From contig NC_003284.9 of NCBI RefSeq assembly GCF_000002985.6, positions 9,796,001 through 9,860,000 on the forward strand: DNA of 64,000 nucleotides, given 5' to 3'. The notes beneath the pieces are model-generated. The model was given only the letters and a program-made list of their open reading frames with translations, ran no database searches and had not been told where the DNA came from. This DNA comes from Caenorhabditis elegans (taxonomy: Eukaryota; Nematoda; Chromadorea; Rhabditida; Rhabditidae). Position numbers and translations under genes: made by a program. Within the stretch, counting starts at the first letter, position 1. Each line of letters begins with the position of its first letter. Positions 13,076 to 26,660 of this stretch are shown here, piece after piece.

Positions 13076-14468
13076 TTTTGGAGAACTCAGATTTTAGGAA
13101 CATCCAATTTCAAGTTTTTTTTTGTGAAAAGCTACGATTAAAATGAACTCGCTTACCAGGAAGGATGGTATAGAATGAAATCAATAAAGTTTCAGAAATT
13201 CTGGGTATATATTTCGTGCATAAAAATATTTTTCAGTTGCAAGAACAATCACTTTTGAAACCTCAGTGGCTCAAGCGTTATCTTGATGACGCGGTCATCA
13301 TTTGGCAAGTTAACAAGTTTAAAAAACACTTGGCATTTTCTTATAAAAAATATTTTGGCTATCTATAAAAAATTATTTTCTTTAAAATAAAAAGCAGGTG
13401 GTACACATAGGAAAGATTATTCAAAAAAAAGTTATTTTTTAGTTTCAATTAGTTTCGAAGAAAGTAAAAAATAAAGGGTAGACAAAACAATAGCATATAT
13501 ATATATATTTATTCGTTCACGTTTTTAAATAAATGGCAAGAAGAAGAATCAAAGGGTTTAAAAAGGACAAAACATGTGAGCGATAAGATGATCAAGTAAC
13601 CGTAATATAGTTTCGAGATCAAATGTGGGGAAGAAGTTTATCAAGAGGTATAGAGCTTATAAGTGCTGAGAAGGCTGGGCGGGAAAATTTAACCGGTAAT
13701 AATAAAGCTACACTGTTCCATAGGGGAAGATACTTATGTAAAAAGCTTTTGTTGGATGTGCCACAGATACAAAGTATATAAATTATTCATAAAATGATTT
13801 CAACCGAAATCTAATTTTGAATATTGCAGTACGAAATCATCGACCGTAATCTCACATTTTAACGATTCTTCAATAAAACCATTGTTGGTCCTTTGCAATA
13901 TTGTTTGCCAACCGCAATAGAGTCCGTGCACACTATTGTTTTGTATTTCAGGAACATGTTTCAGATTTACCATTCCACAATTAAAGTTCTAAAAAATTAA
14001 CAGGATGTTCTTCAGACACATCCAAATAAAATGTATCCGTAAGTAAGTGTTGACGGTCTGTACAAAACTTTTCGATATTAGTTTGGGATCACACTTTCGG
14101 TAGTAGCGCTATTTTGTTCTGTGATTAGCTCTTCGCTCCAAATATAACGTTTTTCTTTCAGAACAAGTTTAAAAATGTTACTTGAGAACTTATCCTGTTT
14201 TAAAACAAAAACTTTTACTGAATAGAAAATAATTGACAACATTGATGACAAGAGTAATTTGCAAATGAAATAAAATAATGAAAACGATGAAACCCGTTCA
14301 AACACAAACTATTTGTTGGAAGAACATTTTTGTTGAAGGAAAATATGACTTGAAAACGCAATATCACGTATTACGACTTGGGGGTATAAAATAAAAAGGG
14401 ATGTTGACACAAATGATAAAAAGAGAGAAGGTACATTGAAAGAATATAAATATGTAATTGTGACATGA

Positions 14469-17040
14469 TTAGTACTGATTTGGTGGTTGTTGGTTGGGGT
14501 ACTGTCCCATACCATATCCATGTTGCTGCTGCTGTCCAGGCTGCTGAGGCTGTTGTTGCATTCTAAAAATTTTTAAATATTAAATGCTTCATATTTCAAA
14601 GTCGTGAAGACACGAGTTTCAGTATCAGCGAAAGCAGAAAGCTAGTAAAACATTTCGCAAAATTGTGTTTATTTAATAAAGTTTATTACCTTTGATCTTG
14701 TTGCTGTTGGTAATATTGATTGGATCCATGCGGTTGCGTTTGTGGCTGTTGTTGCCCGGAGCCACCCATTCCACCCATTCCTTGTTGTCCTTGTCTCACT
14801 CCTTGAAACTGCATTTGATTGCTATAAGCAGCTCCTGACTGCTGCTGAGAAGGCATTCCCATTCGATTTTGTTGTCCTTGTGCAGTTGGTTGCTGCTGCA
14901 TTTGTGCCGCCTGCATTCTTCGATATTGATCCTGTTGCTGCTGTTGTTGAGAAATTTGGGATTGTTGAGGTTGATGCTGTTGCTGGCCTGTTGAGTAAGG
15001 TGGAAGTTGTGCGCCGGGGTTCATGCCACGCTGGTTCTGTTGTTGGGACACTTGTGGCTGCTGTGGTTGCTGTGATTGCTGGCCTTGTTGACCAATTCCA
15101 CCTCCCAGTCCTGAGCGGCTCATGCCGGTCTGTCCCATTCCAGATTGTCCCATTCCAGACTGTCCCATATTTGTTTGTCCCATTCCGGTTGGCATCCCAC
15201 GTTGCACCTGCTGCTTCTGGTTCTGTTGCATTTGCATTTGGTTGCCTGGCATTCCGTAGCCACTTTGTTGCATTTGAGAAGAACCACCCTGTTGACTTGA
15301 TGCTGAAATTTTTAAAGATAATTTAAACTCATAATTTTAAATCACTAACCATTCGAACTAGCTCCAGAGAAACCTTGATTCAAACCCGATTCTTCCATAG
15401 ACTGATTGAGAATATTACTAGAACCACCACTATTTGCAGTGTAGCCACTGCTTCCCATGCCATAACGGTTTTGCTGGGTTTGTTGTTGTCCATATGACTG
15501 TGAGGCTTGTGGATTTTGAGCTTGCTGAGGAGCGATCTGTCCCTGCTGCTGCTGATCATACCCTTGTTGTTGTCCGCCAAAGCCGCCGTACTGAGCACTT
15601 TGTGCCATTGGATTTTTAGCTTGCTGTGCTGGTTGTTGAAATTGCTGACTTTGCTGGGGCTGTTGCAGAGGTTGTTGTGCTTGTTGTTGGGATCTCAATT
15701 GGTTTTGAGCTTGGTTGCTGCCGGACCATTGATTTTGTTGAGCTCCTTGTTGTTGTTGGTCTGGTCTCTGATAACTCTGGTTGCCAGTTTGATTATATCC
15801 ACTTTGTTGATAAGCTGAATCCTGAGATGGTCGACCAAATTGTGCAGCACTTTGAGACTGAGACACGTTTTGGTTCAATGGCTGTTGCTGCTGTTGTTGA
15901 GCTTGTTGTCCTACTTGCTGGTTTGAACCAGAATACTGGTTTGGTTGTTGTTGTTGTGCTTGTGGATAGCTTCCTTGTCCAGATTGTTGTTGGCCTTGTT
16001 GGTATCCTCCAGGAACGTTTTGACCAGTTGAACCATATCCCTGCGGATTGGTGCCATGCCCCATACGGTTTGCAATTTGACCCATTGCTCCAGATGGTGC
16101 ACGTGCAGACATATCATTCTTCGTTGGTGTTGTGTGCATTTGTGGGCGGCCGCTGTTGTATTGCTGCTGCGACTGGGCAGGAATTTGTTGCTGAGTCGAT
16201 TGCCCGGTTTGTATTGGTCCAGGCTGACCCAAGACGGGTTGTTGTTGCTGGTAACTTTGCATGCCGCCTTGTGGGTTGCTAGATCCTTGATTCATGCGTG
16301 ATGTGCTGGCACCAGGAAGCTGGGAAGTACCCATTTGATCTGAAACTTAGTTATTTAAAGTGTGTACTAATAAAAAAATGTTTTTGACATACCAGAAGCG
16401 CCAAGTTGCTGTTGTCCGTATGGTCTTCCATATCCTGCCACATTACCAGCTACCACATCTCCAAAACGCTGTTGTTGCTGTTGAGCGTTTGCTTGGCTTG
16501 CTTGAAGATTTTTGGCTTGGAAGTATTGTTTTTCTTTTTCTTTTTGGGCGAGTGACAGTTGATTCTGAGTATGTTGGTACTGTTGAGCGTGTGCCTCGTT
16601 TGGTTTAGCATGCATGAGCTTGGCAGCACCCGGTTGTTGCATATCTTGCTGATTTCCAAATGGATTTCGTTGTTGTTGCATTTGACCTTGCTGCCCTTGT
16701 CCACCTTGTTGATTGTATCCGGAGTACCCTGGTTGAGATGGTTGATTTATACCACCAGGTCCACTGAATGATTGCTGTGGTCCACCTTGCTGGCGATTTT
16801 GTTGCTGCTGCATGTTCATCTGCATTTGATTGCTGGTTTGTTGATAACCAGCCTGATGACCTTGCTGCATTGATTGATGGCTTGGCTGCTGATAGTTTGG
16901 TGGTTGATTCCCTTGTTGGCCTGGTTGATAATTGTTCGGATAAGAACTCTGCTGATAACTTGGTGGAGGCTGTTGGGAATATTGCCCTTGCTGATTCATG
17001 TACGGGTTTTGTTGGCTCCTACGTTGTTGTTCCATACGTT
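14469..17040 (-). repeat. dpy-22: Gln-rich low-complexity tail of DPY-22 (CAA/CAG codons)
   Basis: The last four exons encode roughly 800 residues dominated by Gln, with Gly, Ser, Asn, Pro and Met. There are many runs of three to eight Gln, and short MGQSGMGQ-type repeats near 15120-15190. CAA and CAG codons are mixed, so the DNA is not a pure triplet repeat. The corresponding + strand shows long Val/Leu-rich ORFs (for example 14742-15326 and 15626-16282) that are antisense artefacts. MED12 proteins commonly end in a Gln-rich OPA-like domain that binds activators. Confidence 0.85.
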
Positions 17041-20000
17041 GCCGAGAAAGTTCTGCTTCTCGAGCTTCTCGCATTCGAGCCTCTTGCTCTTGACGTTCTT
17101 TCTCTTGCCGAGCCGCTTCTTCTTTTTCACGACGGACTTTATCTTCTAATTCTTTTTGAATTCGTTCTTCTTCTGCGCGGCGAATACGTTCCCTTTCTTC
17201 AGCTTCCAATCGCATTTGTTCTTGTCTAACACGTTCTTCATTTTCACGTTGGATGCGCATGCGCTCCTCAGCTTCTTTTCGAAGCCTCTCTTCTTCTTGT
17301 CGACGAAGTAACTCCAAACGTTGCTGTTCAGCAGCATATGCTTCTTCGGCAGCTCGCCGAGCAGCTTCCTTGCGAGCTGCTTCCATTTCTCGTTCTCTTT
17401 GTTGCTCTTCCATGATACGGTTGTTTTCTTCAATTGCACGTTTACGCTCCAATAGTTGTTGTTCTTTCATGTATGCTTCTCTCTGCATTCGTTCCTGATG
17501 CTCACGAGCTTCGCGTTCTCGAGCTTCGCGTTCTCGGGCATCGCGCTGTTTCTGCTGCTCCACAAGTTGATGGTGCGCAGCCAATTTCTCGCGCATTTGT
17601 TGCTCCATAATTTGTTGTCGAGTTTCAGAAGAAACCGGTCCAGATGACCTATTAAGAGGCCCTGGATTAGGTGCAGCAAAGTGTGGTCCTCCGTACTCTA
17701 AAAATTTCAAAAATGAAGAAGTGATATTGTGAGCGATTAATTTGTAAAGTAAATTAAACTTACGGTTCATGAGAGGTCTATTCATTTCATTGGTCGAACT
17801 GTACGGCGGTGGCGCTTGATGTGACATAGATTGATTCATTCCTCCCATATTTTGATTCATTCCAGACATTGATCCGCCCATTTGATGTTTCTGCATTCCT
17901 TGCAACTGTTGCGTGGCTCCTGCAGATTGCATTGAAGAGCCCATTGGCATCGGTGGTCCTGAAGGTGGCATGCTAGATGTATTGCCCATTGCGTTCGAGT
18001 TGGCGGCAGCTGCTGCGGCACTGGCGTCAGCAACTGAAAAATAAACATTGGTAAGCATATCGGTATTTAAAAATCTAGATTTCGATCAACTCACGGCTGT
18101 TCCTCTTTTCCTCTTTTTTTCGATTCAATAAATTACGAATGTGAACCTTCGTTTCGTCACTGGAACCATTGCTCATTGGAGGTTGATTGCCTCGCATTGC
18201 TGCATGGAAGTTTCCACCAGCAGCTGGATTAGAAGTATTAGCGATAGGAGCATTCCACTGCGTGGTGGCGGCGGCAGCTTGCGCTGTATCAGCTCTAGAG
18301 TTGGCTCGTTTTGCTCTCGGACCCCCACCACGAGCACCAGAATTGCGTTTTCGTCCTCCACCTCTGCCACGGGTTGCCGGAGATCGAGTAACCGGGGCAG
18401 CTAAAATTATTAAATTTGAATTACACCAATTAGTAATTTGTAAAACTTACGCTTTGGGGTCGATGTGTCCATATCTTTATTGGTTTCCGGAGCATTGGTC
18501 GCTGCAGCAGCATCGCTTGCTCTCTTCTCCAATTCATTCTTTTCTGAAGTGACATCATCTTTTTTAGAAGCGTCCTTGCATTTTTCCTTCTCTCCGTCTT
18601 TTTCCTTATCCTTGCTCTTGCCCTTTTCTCCTTCTTTGGTATCCTTCTTATTCTCTGCGTTGTTCTTATTCTTCTCATCTTCTGCATTTTTAGACTCTTC
18701 TTTCTTTTCTGCTGCCTCTTTCTCTTCCTCGGCTCTCTTCTTGGCCTCTTCTTCATCAATTACGGGAACCGGCTGCTCAATGATTTTGGTAATCTCAATA
18801 TCGGGTGGAGCTAAGAAAATATCATCAAACATGTTATCACTCATTAACAACTGTGGTCTGTTGAACTCCAACACGTGTGTATGATGCATATTTGAACGGA
18901 GTACATTCTGCACATTCTTTGCAACTTTATCCAACCGAGTTGTTTGGAACATTCTGAACTTCCATCCGCCTTTAACGATCAGGTCACCAAGATGGTCCGT
19001 GTGCTCGAACGCATTGGTTTTTGCTTTCTCTTCCGGTAAAAATGAATATTTTCCATTTTTTAATCCTTCACCAGCTAAGAACTTTTTAGACATTTTCTGG
19101 TTGACTTTTGGCCTCTTCTGATATTTTTTGTAAGATATCGTTGACATTTGCATTTTTCCGATGGGGAGGAATCGATGAAGAGAATTGCGAGTTTGATCCG
19201 TAAATCTTTCTTGCATTTCTTTCCGAATTTTCTTCATAAGTCCTGCATATTGCGGCCAGCGAACTCTAATAGATCCGTAACGGTCATGCTGATTCATCGA
19301 ATCTCCATCCACAAGCGTCCAGAGTACCATATGGTGCAACATATCAAAACAGGTTTCGTAGATTAGCCTGAAAAAATTGTCATTGTCTAGGAAACAAAAT
19401 CGTTAGACGAAACTTACTTTTCTCGAACAGGATTGATGATACCGTGGAACATAAGTTGGAAAATCAAGAGTCCCCACGTTTCCACATGTGTCGCCTTTAA
19501 AATTTCTTTGTAGATATACCCAATAAGCGTAATACGGAAAATTGTGCAATCTCGGTGCTCACGACGATTTGTCCAGTTTGAACGACGGTGGTGATCTCGG
19601 AGAGTTTCACGTTGTAGTTGAGTATAAAGTGACTGAAGGAACACATCTTTGCTTTGCTGCATCTTTTCACACTGGAGACATGTCAAGATCATATTGATGA
19701 ATGGAACTTTGGACATTGCCCAGGAACATTGAAGAAGACGTTCTTTTGGTGTTGTTGGCGGAGTGTCCATCAATAAAGCAGCTTCTCGTAAAAACTTTGC
19801 TGCAACTGTTCCGACCGTAGTATTAGCGTATTGTGGAGGAATGTTGATTGGTTTCGGACACATACGGACAAGTGGTGCAATGAGCCAAAATTTATTGATG
19901 TCTGATAGTCTAAAATCCGTTAGCGTTTTAGCAATTGGCATCTTTATCTTGGTTTTGTATGCAGAAAGAAACATATCGCGGCAGCATTTCCCAATCTCTG

Positions 20001-23000
20001 ACATCAATGCATCAGCTGCAATTGCACCTTGTTGAGCATGGCGTGAATTTCCATCAGGGCTGATTTCTTTGATCATCAGCATTAGATCAAACAGGGTAGC
20101 ACGGAAATTCCAGAGATTCATGAACGAGAGAACCTTGTCAACTGTGGCCTTTTTTGAGATTTTGTGAGCTTCAAAGAGTTTATGAACATTTTCGCGTTCG
20201 GTCCTTCGCCTCAAAGCCATTCTCAATATTTGTTGACCCAGGCAGTTTTGTTTCAGCTTGTCCTGATTGAATGCTTCCATTTTGCGTGTTTGGAAAAACC
20301 GGAACATTCGAAGAGTTACCCAGTCCTGCTCACAAATTACAAATTGAACAGTTTTAGCGATATTGAACAAATATTGTGGGCGGTATGGCGCTTTTTCACG
20401 ATGAAGTTCTTGTTGATGCTTGGGTGGATTTTTGATTGGGAAGTTTTTCGGAAGAACAAGACTGAAATTTTTTTTTACACAGATCATACCCTAAGACAAA
20501 AATCTTACTTTGCATCTCGACAACGAGATTGAAGAGCTTCTAGCAACTGAGAGATATGCCCAAGTGTACGGAACATGGCGTGATCCATTTCAAACCAGTG
20601 GAATAAATGCATAATCCTCTCATCAGCTGTGTTGTTAAATCGCTTTTTCTTTTTTTCGATGCCTCTGTAGTGAACTGAAAGTCCAAATGGTTCATCGCCA
20701 ACACAACACAATCCACAAATGATCAGTAGACATAGACAAACACCAGGTTCCGCTTCACTCAATGTTCGAGATTCTGTTGTCTTGGAAGCAACTTTTCGCT
20801 TGACATCGTGTGTTTTCTGAGAAGTTAGACGACCATCATGGCGAAGCATCAACGGAAAAACGTGCTTTGTGAGCTCTGCCAAAAGCCGTGGAATGTAGAA
20901 TGCAGATTTTCCGGCAAGACAAGTAATGAAGGTTGTGAGAGAGTAATGGGTGGAACAGTCGGATATCTGTAATCAACATCATGTACAATCATAAATCATT
21001 CAACATTTTTAAAATTGTACACGAAAACTTTAAACCAACTTACATCAATTTGCTGTGACATTTCCTTGAACGGATAAGGTGCATCCAAACTCAAAAAACA
21101 AAGACCTTTTATAGCCCCAATCCAGTATTCAGATAGCGGTGGATCATTTGCAGTGATGTTTGCGCAATAATTGGCAAGCTCGTTGATACGATCGAAGTTG
21201 CGGCCGTGTTGACGAGCCTCCATAAATGCTCTGACCACAAACGAGTATCTTGTATTGGGGCGTTTCAGATGCGGCTTCTTTTTGAGATTTGGCTTCATGT
21301 TGCTGACAAGCCACTTAAAATCATTATACGAATCATAGCGCAAAGTTCCACCACGAAGTTGCAACTTCACACCAGCAAAGTCTTCGTTAAAATAACCGAC
21401 GTCAAGATCAACATGTTGCGCATTGGGGAACACTCTCCAAAAATGACTATCTTCCGCCAAAAATTCTTCATTTTGAAGACCTGCGTTGGCAATGGCTTTC
21501 CTTGCATGGAATACAAATATGGCAACGGTTCGACCCCAACAAGTGATCATATGATCATCTGCTCGAATCATGTCTTGGATTAGCACAAAACACCTGAAAC
21601 GTATTAATGAATTTTAAATATTTGAAATCAAATTGAAACTCACTGATTGACAATTGCACATGCTCGCGGATGCAAAAGGAATCTTTGCCAGTGTTTCATA
21701 AAAAATGAGACAAAAATAAATGCCGTTTCTGTGTAATACATGTCTGGAAGAACATCCATTCGGAAATGAGCAATCTTGTCGTCAACTGCCTTCAAATACG
21801 GATTCACCATTTCAAAGAAGTCGAAAATTGACGTGATATCCATGCTGAACTCGTACATTTCGCAAATAATATTGGCCACTTCTGGAGCTGGAACATCGTC
21901 ACAGTTCTTTTTCAAAAATCCACCAATCCCGTCGATGAAATTATAGACAATACGTTCCAAAATCAGATGTTGGTCATGATAGGTTTGTGCTCGGAATTGT
22001 CTCAAAAGATCGTCTAGGCGGTTCTGATTAATCTTTTTATGAGCGGTGGTGACTTTGGAAGATCGATCAAATTCAATGTATAACCGAGTTGTGAATTCCT
22101 TCGTAATGCTCTTGTAAATAGCACGAGCTCGTCGGAAATATACATTCGCAGCAGGTTTCAATCCGAACAGGAGCAGTCTTCGCAATCGATACTCGTCAGT
22201 ATCCTCGTCAACATCTAATTGTGGCAAAATAATGATCATACGCTCCAACAAATCCATTTTCTTTCCCATGAACAATCTCTTCGGTGTGTATTCTGTGGTG
22301 AAATGTACGAGTTTGGTGTCATCTGGAGTTTCTGGTTTTCTATGTCGCTTGGAAATTTTCGGGATTTTTTGTTTTCGTTGTCTTTCCATCAAAGGAGCAT
22401 TGTAATCCAAATCCGAATCTTTTTCCAGTTCTCTTAGAATATCAGTAATGGAAAATATCTTTTCTCTCATCATCTCAATCATGATAGCAACCGTGGAATC
22501 AAAGTGAGCTTGATACATTTTGCTTCCGTGTTTGGGACCTTCAGTGGACATAAACTTGAAGAAAAGATCCATGACCTGCCAACCTCCAATGGTGTTCTCT
22601 GGATTTTGATCCATTCCAAAGCGTAGAAGTTTCGCGATGTAAGTCGCACGGAATGATCCTTCACGCTCCTCCGTTATGCACCATTTAAACATGAGCATTG
22701 TTTTCAAGAGAGCTTCCTGCTTTTCAAATTTTTCTCGGAATGCAAAAAGTCGAAGTCCAGCGTTTGTAATGGCGTTTGGTTTCTCAACATCAATATTGTC
22801 CATTATTCCAATCACATCTACACAAGTATCAATGATTCTACCAAAGCTCTGCAGAAATGCAGCATTTGGTAGCCACCTGTCTTCGGCAGCCTGACTTCTT
22901 CGAACGATTTCACAATGGCGTAAACGAAGACAATCCACCACTTCTTCTACACCTGTAAAATTGAATATACACATGTTTTTGGCAATTGATAAAATATAAC

Positions 23001-26000
23001 AAACCTTCCATGACTGGTAGTTTGTGGAGTTCACATGGCAAATAATCCAAAGGTGATCCGCACAGTTGTGGTAGGATTCTATGTCGACGTTCTTCTTGTT
23101 GAACCTGAAAATTTAAAGCATATTTGTGTTCTCTGAACATAGCTACAGCAAAAGCTTTCAAAACTTACTGAAAGATCGTTCCAAACAAAGCTTTCTGGAG
23201 TAACACATGCCATGTACTGCACCATGCTTGAGAGCAAATGAAGCGCTTCACTGAACTGACTGCATTGATCAAGTGTTCTCCATCCTGCGTGGCTAGTTTT
23301 CTCTTTCCATTTTTTGTCTGACACCATTTTCTCTTTGATATGGGAAGCCAAAGTTGCAATTTTCATTTCCTTCTCTTTGCGGATTTTGATTTCAGCGAGT
23401 TCCTCGTCGGTATAAATTTTCTCGGGTTCGTTATCCGCCACATCTGTATCCTTGTTTTTGTCCCTTTCTTCTTCGCCATCTTTTTTCTTCTCACTTTCCG
23501 GAGTTTGTTCCTGATCAGGATCCACCACAGCTATAACAACACAGTCATCCTCGTCTGCTTTTTTGTTGGACTCAATGATCATAATATCATCTTCGTGTTC
23601 TTTCTCAGACTTATCAACTTCAGGCGCTTTGTCGACTTCCAGTGGTTCCTCGGTGGTAATTTCAGTGGATTCTTTTGGTTTTTCAGTGGCAGCTGGTGGA
23701 TCTGATTCCATGGGAACTGTGTCATCTTTAGAAGTTTCATCGTTACTTGTTGAACTTGCATTTGGCTCCTTATCAATTTTGTCATTAGAATCGACAATGG
23801 AGGGAGCTTCGGATTTCTCTGCTGATGTAGACGTCTTTGCCGTTTTTGAACTGGTATCATCTTCATTTTCTTTGCCGGTAGGTTCTTCTTCAACTAATTT
23901 TTGTTTTTCAGAAGCATCGGTTTTATCATTTGCATCAGCCATTTCAGCATCGTCAGGATTTATCGGAACATCCAGATCATTCGTATGCTCATCAACAGAT
24001 TTTTCTTTTTCCTTGTCTTTCTCCTTATCTTTGTTCTTCTCCTTAGTTTTAGATTCATCTTCTTTCTTTTCACATTCATTTTCTTTATCGACAGAAAGAG
24101 CTGGCGAAGCGCTGGGAGATGATTCAAAATCAATTTGTGGCTGCGTGTTGACAGTTTCCGTTGGTGTTGGATTGGAGAAATCCAGTACTTCATCTTTTGG
24201 TGGATCAATTCCAACTCCGCCCTGCTGAATCCAGAAAGGATACGTCATTGAACCATAGCGACCACTAATACGTTCAGGAGTGACAGATCTCTTGCCTATC
24301 TTCATGTACTTGAACTCCTCATCGTCAGTGAGTTTTTTTGGAATATCTGTGTGAAGTGGCTTGAAAGGTAAAGGCTCATATGATGGATCATATTGATGTG
24401 AGAAAGAGTCATAATCCATAGAATTGTCTGATTGTTGACCTCCATACTCATCATAGTCCATCGGTTCTTGTTTAATCTGTACTTTATCGTGATCAAGAGA
24501 AGCTTCATTCGAAGGATTCTGTGGCATTTTTTTTGGCCGATTTTTTGACAATCCTCTTCTTCTCCTCCTTTCAGACTTTTTGAGTGAGCCTGCCTTTCGT
24601 TTTTCATGCTGCTTGATAAGTTCTTCAGCTTGTGCTTCTGGTGTTTTGTCAGTCTCATCAAAGTAGGGTACATCAGGAATCTCGTCCAACATATCAATGA
24701 AGTCATCGTAATCTTCAAACTCGTAAATTTCGCCATCTTCATTTTCAAATCTGAATTTTTGATTTTTTGTAACTCTCATAAATTTAAGTCTTACTCTTTC
24801 TTAATGAAAGTTTTATTAGCAGAATCGTAGTACGCATCAATTTTCCTTTTATCCTGTGCCATTTCGAATAGAAAACCAAGTGCTTGGCAAAGCAGAGTGG
24901 AGGACCGTCTAGCTAACACCAGACTGGAGCTGAGATCTTCGACAAAATACACATAATATTTCATGAATGTGCTGAAATGTTATTAATACAATATCAGTTC
25001 ATGGGTTATCTAATTTGGAAAAGTTTGCAGTGCTTACCTTAAAACTGAAGGGTTCTTAAAGTTTTTCTGCAAAAACAACTGATTGAAAACTTCCGTGAGA
25101 TCGTTGAGAAACTCCTGTTTATCAAGGACACCATCCTATAACAAAACTAATAAAATTTCTGTTAAAAATAAAACTCTTACATCAAACATATACTTCATGA
25201 ATCCAGTCAAATAATTCCATGTTTTAGTAGCCTCTCTTCGTTTTATGGGATTTCGAAAAGATTTGTAAAGCTGGGTTACGAGCCAAATTGTTGTTTTGTT
25301 GCATGCTTGGCTCAGTTCTAGAGTTGCAACGTCAAGTAATGTTTTCTTTTGTGTCTTGCTTGAAGAGTTGAAACCAAGGATACAAAGAAGTTTCACACAC
25401 CATATTGCCCGATCGTAGCTTATGCTGAAATAGGCAACTTTAGAACATTCTTCAGTTAGCACAGTATAATTCACATTTGTTTTAATTGTGAATTTTAAAA
25501 ACAACTCACTTATAATCGCTAAACTCCAAAAAGAGCAGTTCTTTCCTTCTAAATCCAGGGATTCTTTGTGAAAGTTGTTGAAGAGGAGTTCCTCTAGCTA
25601 ATGCCGAAAAGAATTTCACTCGATCTGACAAAATTCGTTTCCAGTTATGTGGTGCAAAACACGGAAGTTGTTCCTTTGGAATTTTACGTTCTCTGTCATA
25701 ATTCATGTGGAACTCTCCTTTTTTGTGAATAACCTGAAATTAACATATTTACTCACTTATATAATTGTTGAAAATGACTCACAGAAGCAATCATAGACTG
25801 AGATCGTTTTTGAGCTTTCTCCAGACGAATTAGCTTATTTTCCGATGCGTTGAAAACCAATGATTGAAGCTCGTATTGCGTTAATGGCATCTAAAATCAA
25901 AACTCGGGTTGTATAATTCATATCCTCACGTGTGCTTTCTCTGTTTCTTTTTACGCTCATCAAACATCTAGCCACACACCAAGCTAATCATCCCCTAGTA

Positions 26001-26660
26001 CCTCCATAGTTACATTGCACTCTGTTTGAGCATCTTTTTCCTCGCCCTGGCACGACACTCACCTGATATCCTTTCTTTAATCGTTCCGTTGTCAACATAT
26101 CCTCTTCTTGATTCTTGTTTTGTTTATACACATCAGCAGTTCCCATTCGAAGGTTGGTTTTCCGGAGCATACGTTCGCCGGGCTGCTCGTCAAACCACGA
26201 GGCGACGCCATCCTCGGGGTAGACGTCGTCCTCGTCGTCTACCACTGACGTCGATGGGTACGAAATGATTGCTAAAATTTTTTTATTTGCAATAACTTCC
26301 CAAATTTTGAAGATAATATGTTAAGAAAAAGAAAAAATACAATCAGGCGACGTTTTTAAGTGATAACAACATAAAAACTGACAGAAAAATGAAAGGAGGA
26401 ACGAATAAGAATTTAAAGGAAAGTGGGTTCTATTTATTTAGAAAATATTGTGAAAAAAATAAGTATTAAAAAGTTTTTTTTTTGGAATATCATCATTCAT
26501 GTCTAGTTCACTTTTCCAACTCTAAAATTGTGTTCAAAATCCAATATTCAAAATTTTGTGGGTTCCCAATTAGTTAAAAAAACACAATGTGAGCTTTTAA
26601 AAAAAGTGAAAAATTAAACTCAACATGTGGACAGAGATGTATTCATAAAGCACCTTTCAT
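14469..26660 (-). CDS. dpy-22: DPY-22 / MDT-12, Mediator complex subunit 12 (MED12), about 20 exons, about 3,500 aa
   Basis: This is a subunit of the CDK8 kinase module of Mediator, a nuclear regulator of RNA polymerase II transcription. Reading from 26660, a 7-base coding exon (26654-26660) joins an exon at 26063-26271. The result begins MKAIISYPS, resembling the human MED12 start around GILSYE, and continues to the conserved DVYKQNKNQEEDMLTTERL. Later exons hold the LCEWAV-type region (YDRAIWCVKLL, near 25400), a long acidic Ser/Glu/Lys insertion (about 23370-24740), the large helical central domain (19420-23100), a second Glu/Lys-rich low-complexity segment (18460-18760) and an RG/K-rich patch (near 18310-18390). 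They are followed by an Arg/Glu-rich predicted coiled coil (about 17040-17640) and a Gln-rich tail to the stop at 14469-14471. My exon sum is about 3,540 residues, close to the roughly 3,500 I recall for DPY-22. Internal splice sites were checked in detail only for the first exons. Identification is firm; the micro-exon start is less so. Confidence 0.93.
17040..17640 (-). other. dpy-22: Arg/Glu-rich coiled-coil region of DPY-22
   Basis: About 200 residues consist almost entirely of Glu, Arg, Gln, Lys and Ala, with repeats of REREAR and EEER type. This composition predicts a long single helix or coiled coil. It separates the Ala/Met/Pro-rich linker from the Gln-rich tail. I do not know of an equivalent block in vertebrate MED12, but could not align it. 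Confidence 0.7.

Larger units (their letters stand above)
11023..14468. other. Non-coding region between the channel 5' end and the dpy-22 3' end
   Basis: Both flanking genes are on the - strand, so this holds the channel promoter and the dpy-22 3' UTR. It contains a GC-rich island at about 11395-11690, an 11-bp perfect tandem duplication at 12463-12484, a dispersed repeat copy at about 12900-13075, and a short (AT)n run near 13496-13508. A minus-strand AATAAA lies in the TTTATT near 13506, so the dpy-22 3' UTR may reach there. I see no gene. Confidence 0.5.

Noticed and set aside
13496-13508. Short (AT)n run as a possible microsatellite
   Set aside because: Only about six AT units in AT-rich DNA; not worth a separate feature.
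14742-16301. Long + strand ORFs rich in Val and Leu (up to 218 codons)
   Set aside because: They are antisense to the Gln-rich exons of dpy-22. CAA/CAG codons read on the other strand become TTG/CTG or, in shifted frames, Val and Cys codons without stops, so long frames arise automatically.
16768-17498. + strand ORFs opposite the Arg/Glu-rich part of dpy-22
   Set aside because: These are antisense shadows of a low-complexity coding region, with no splice or start context of their own.
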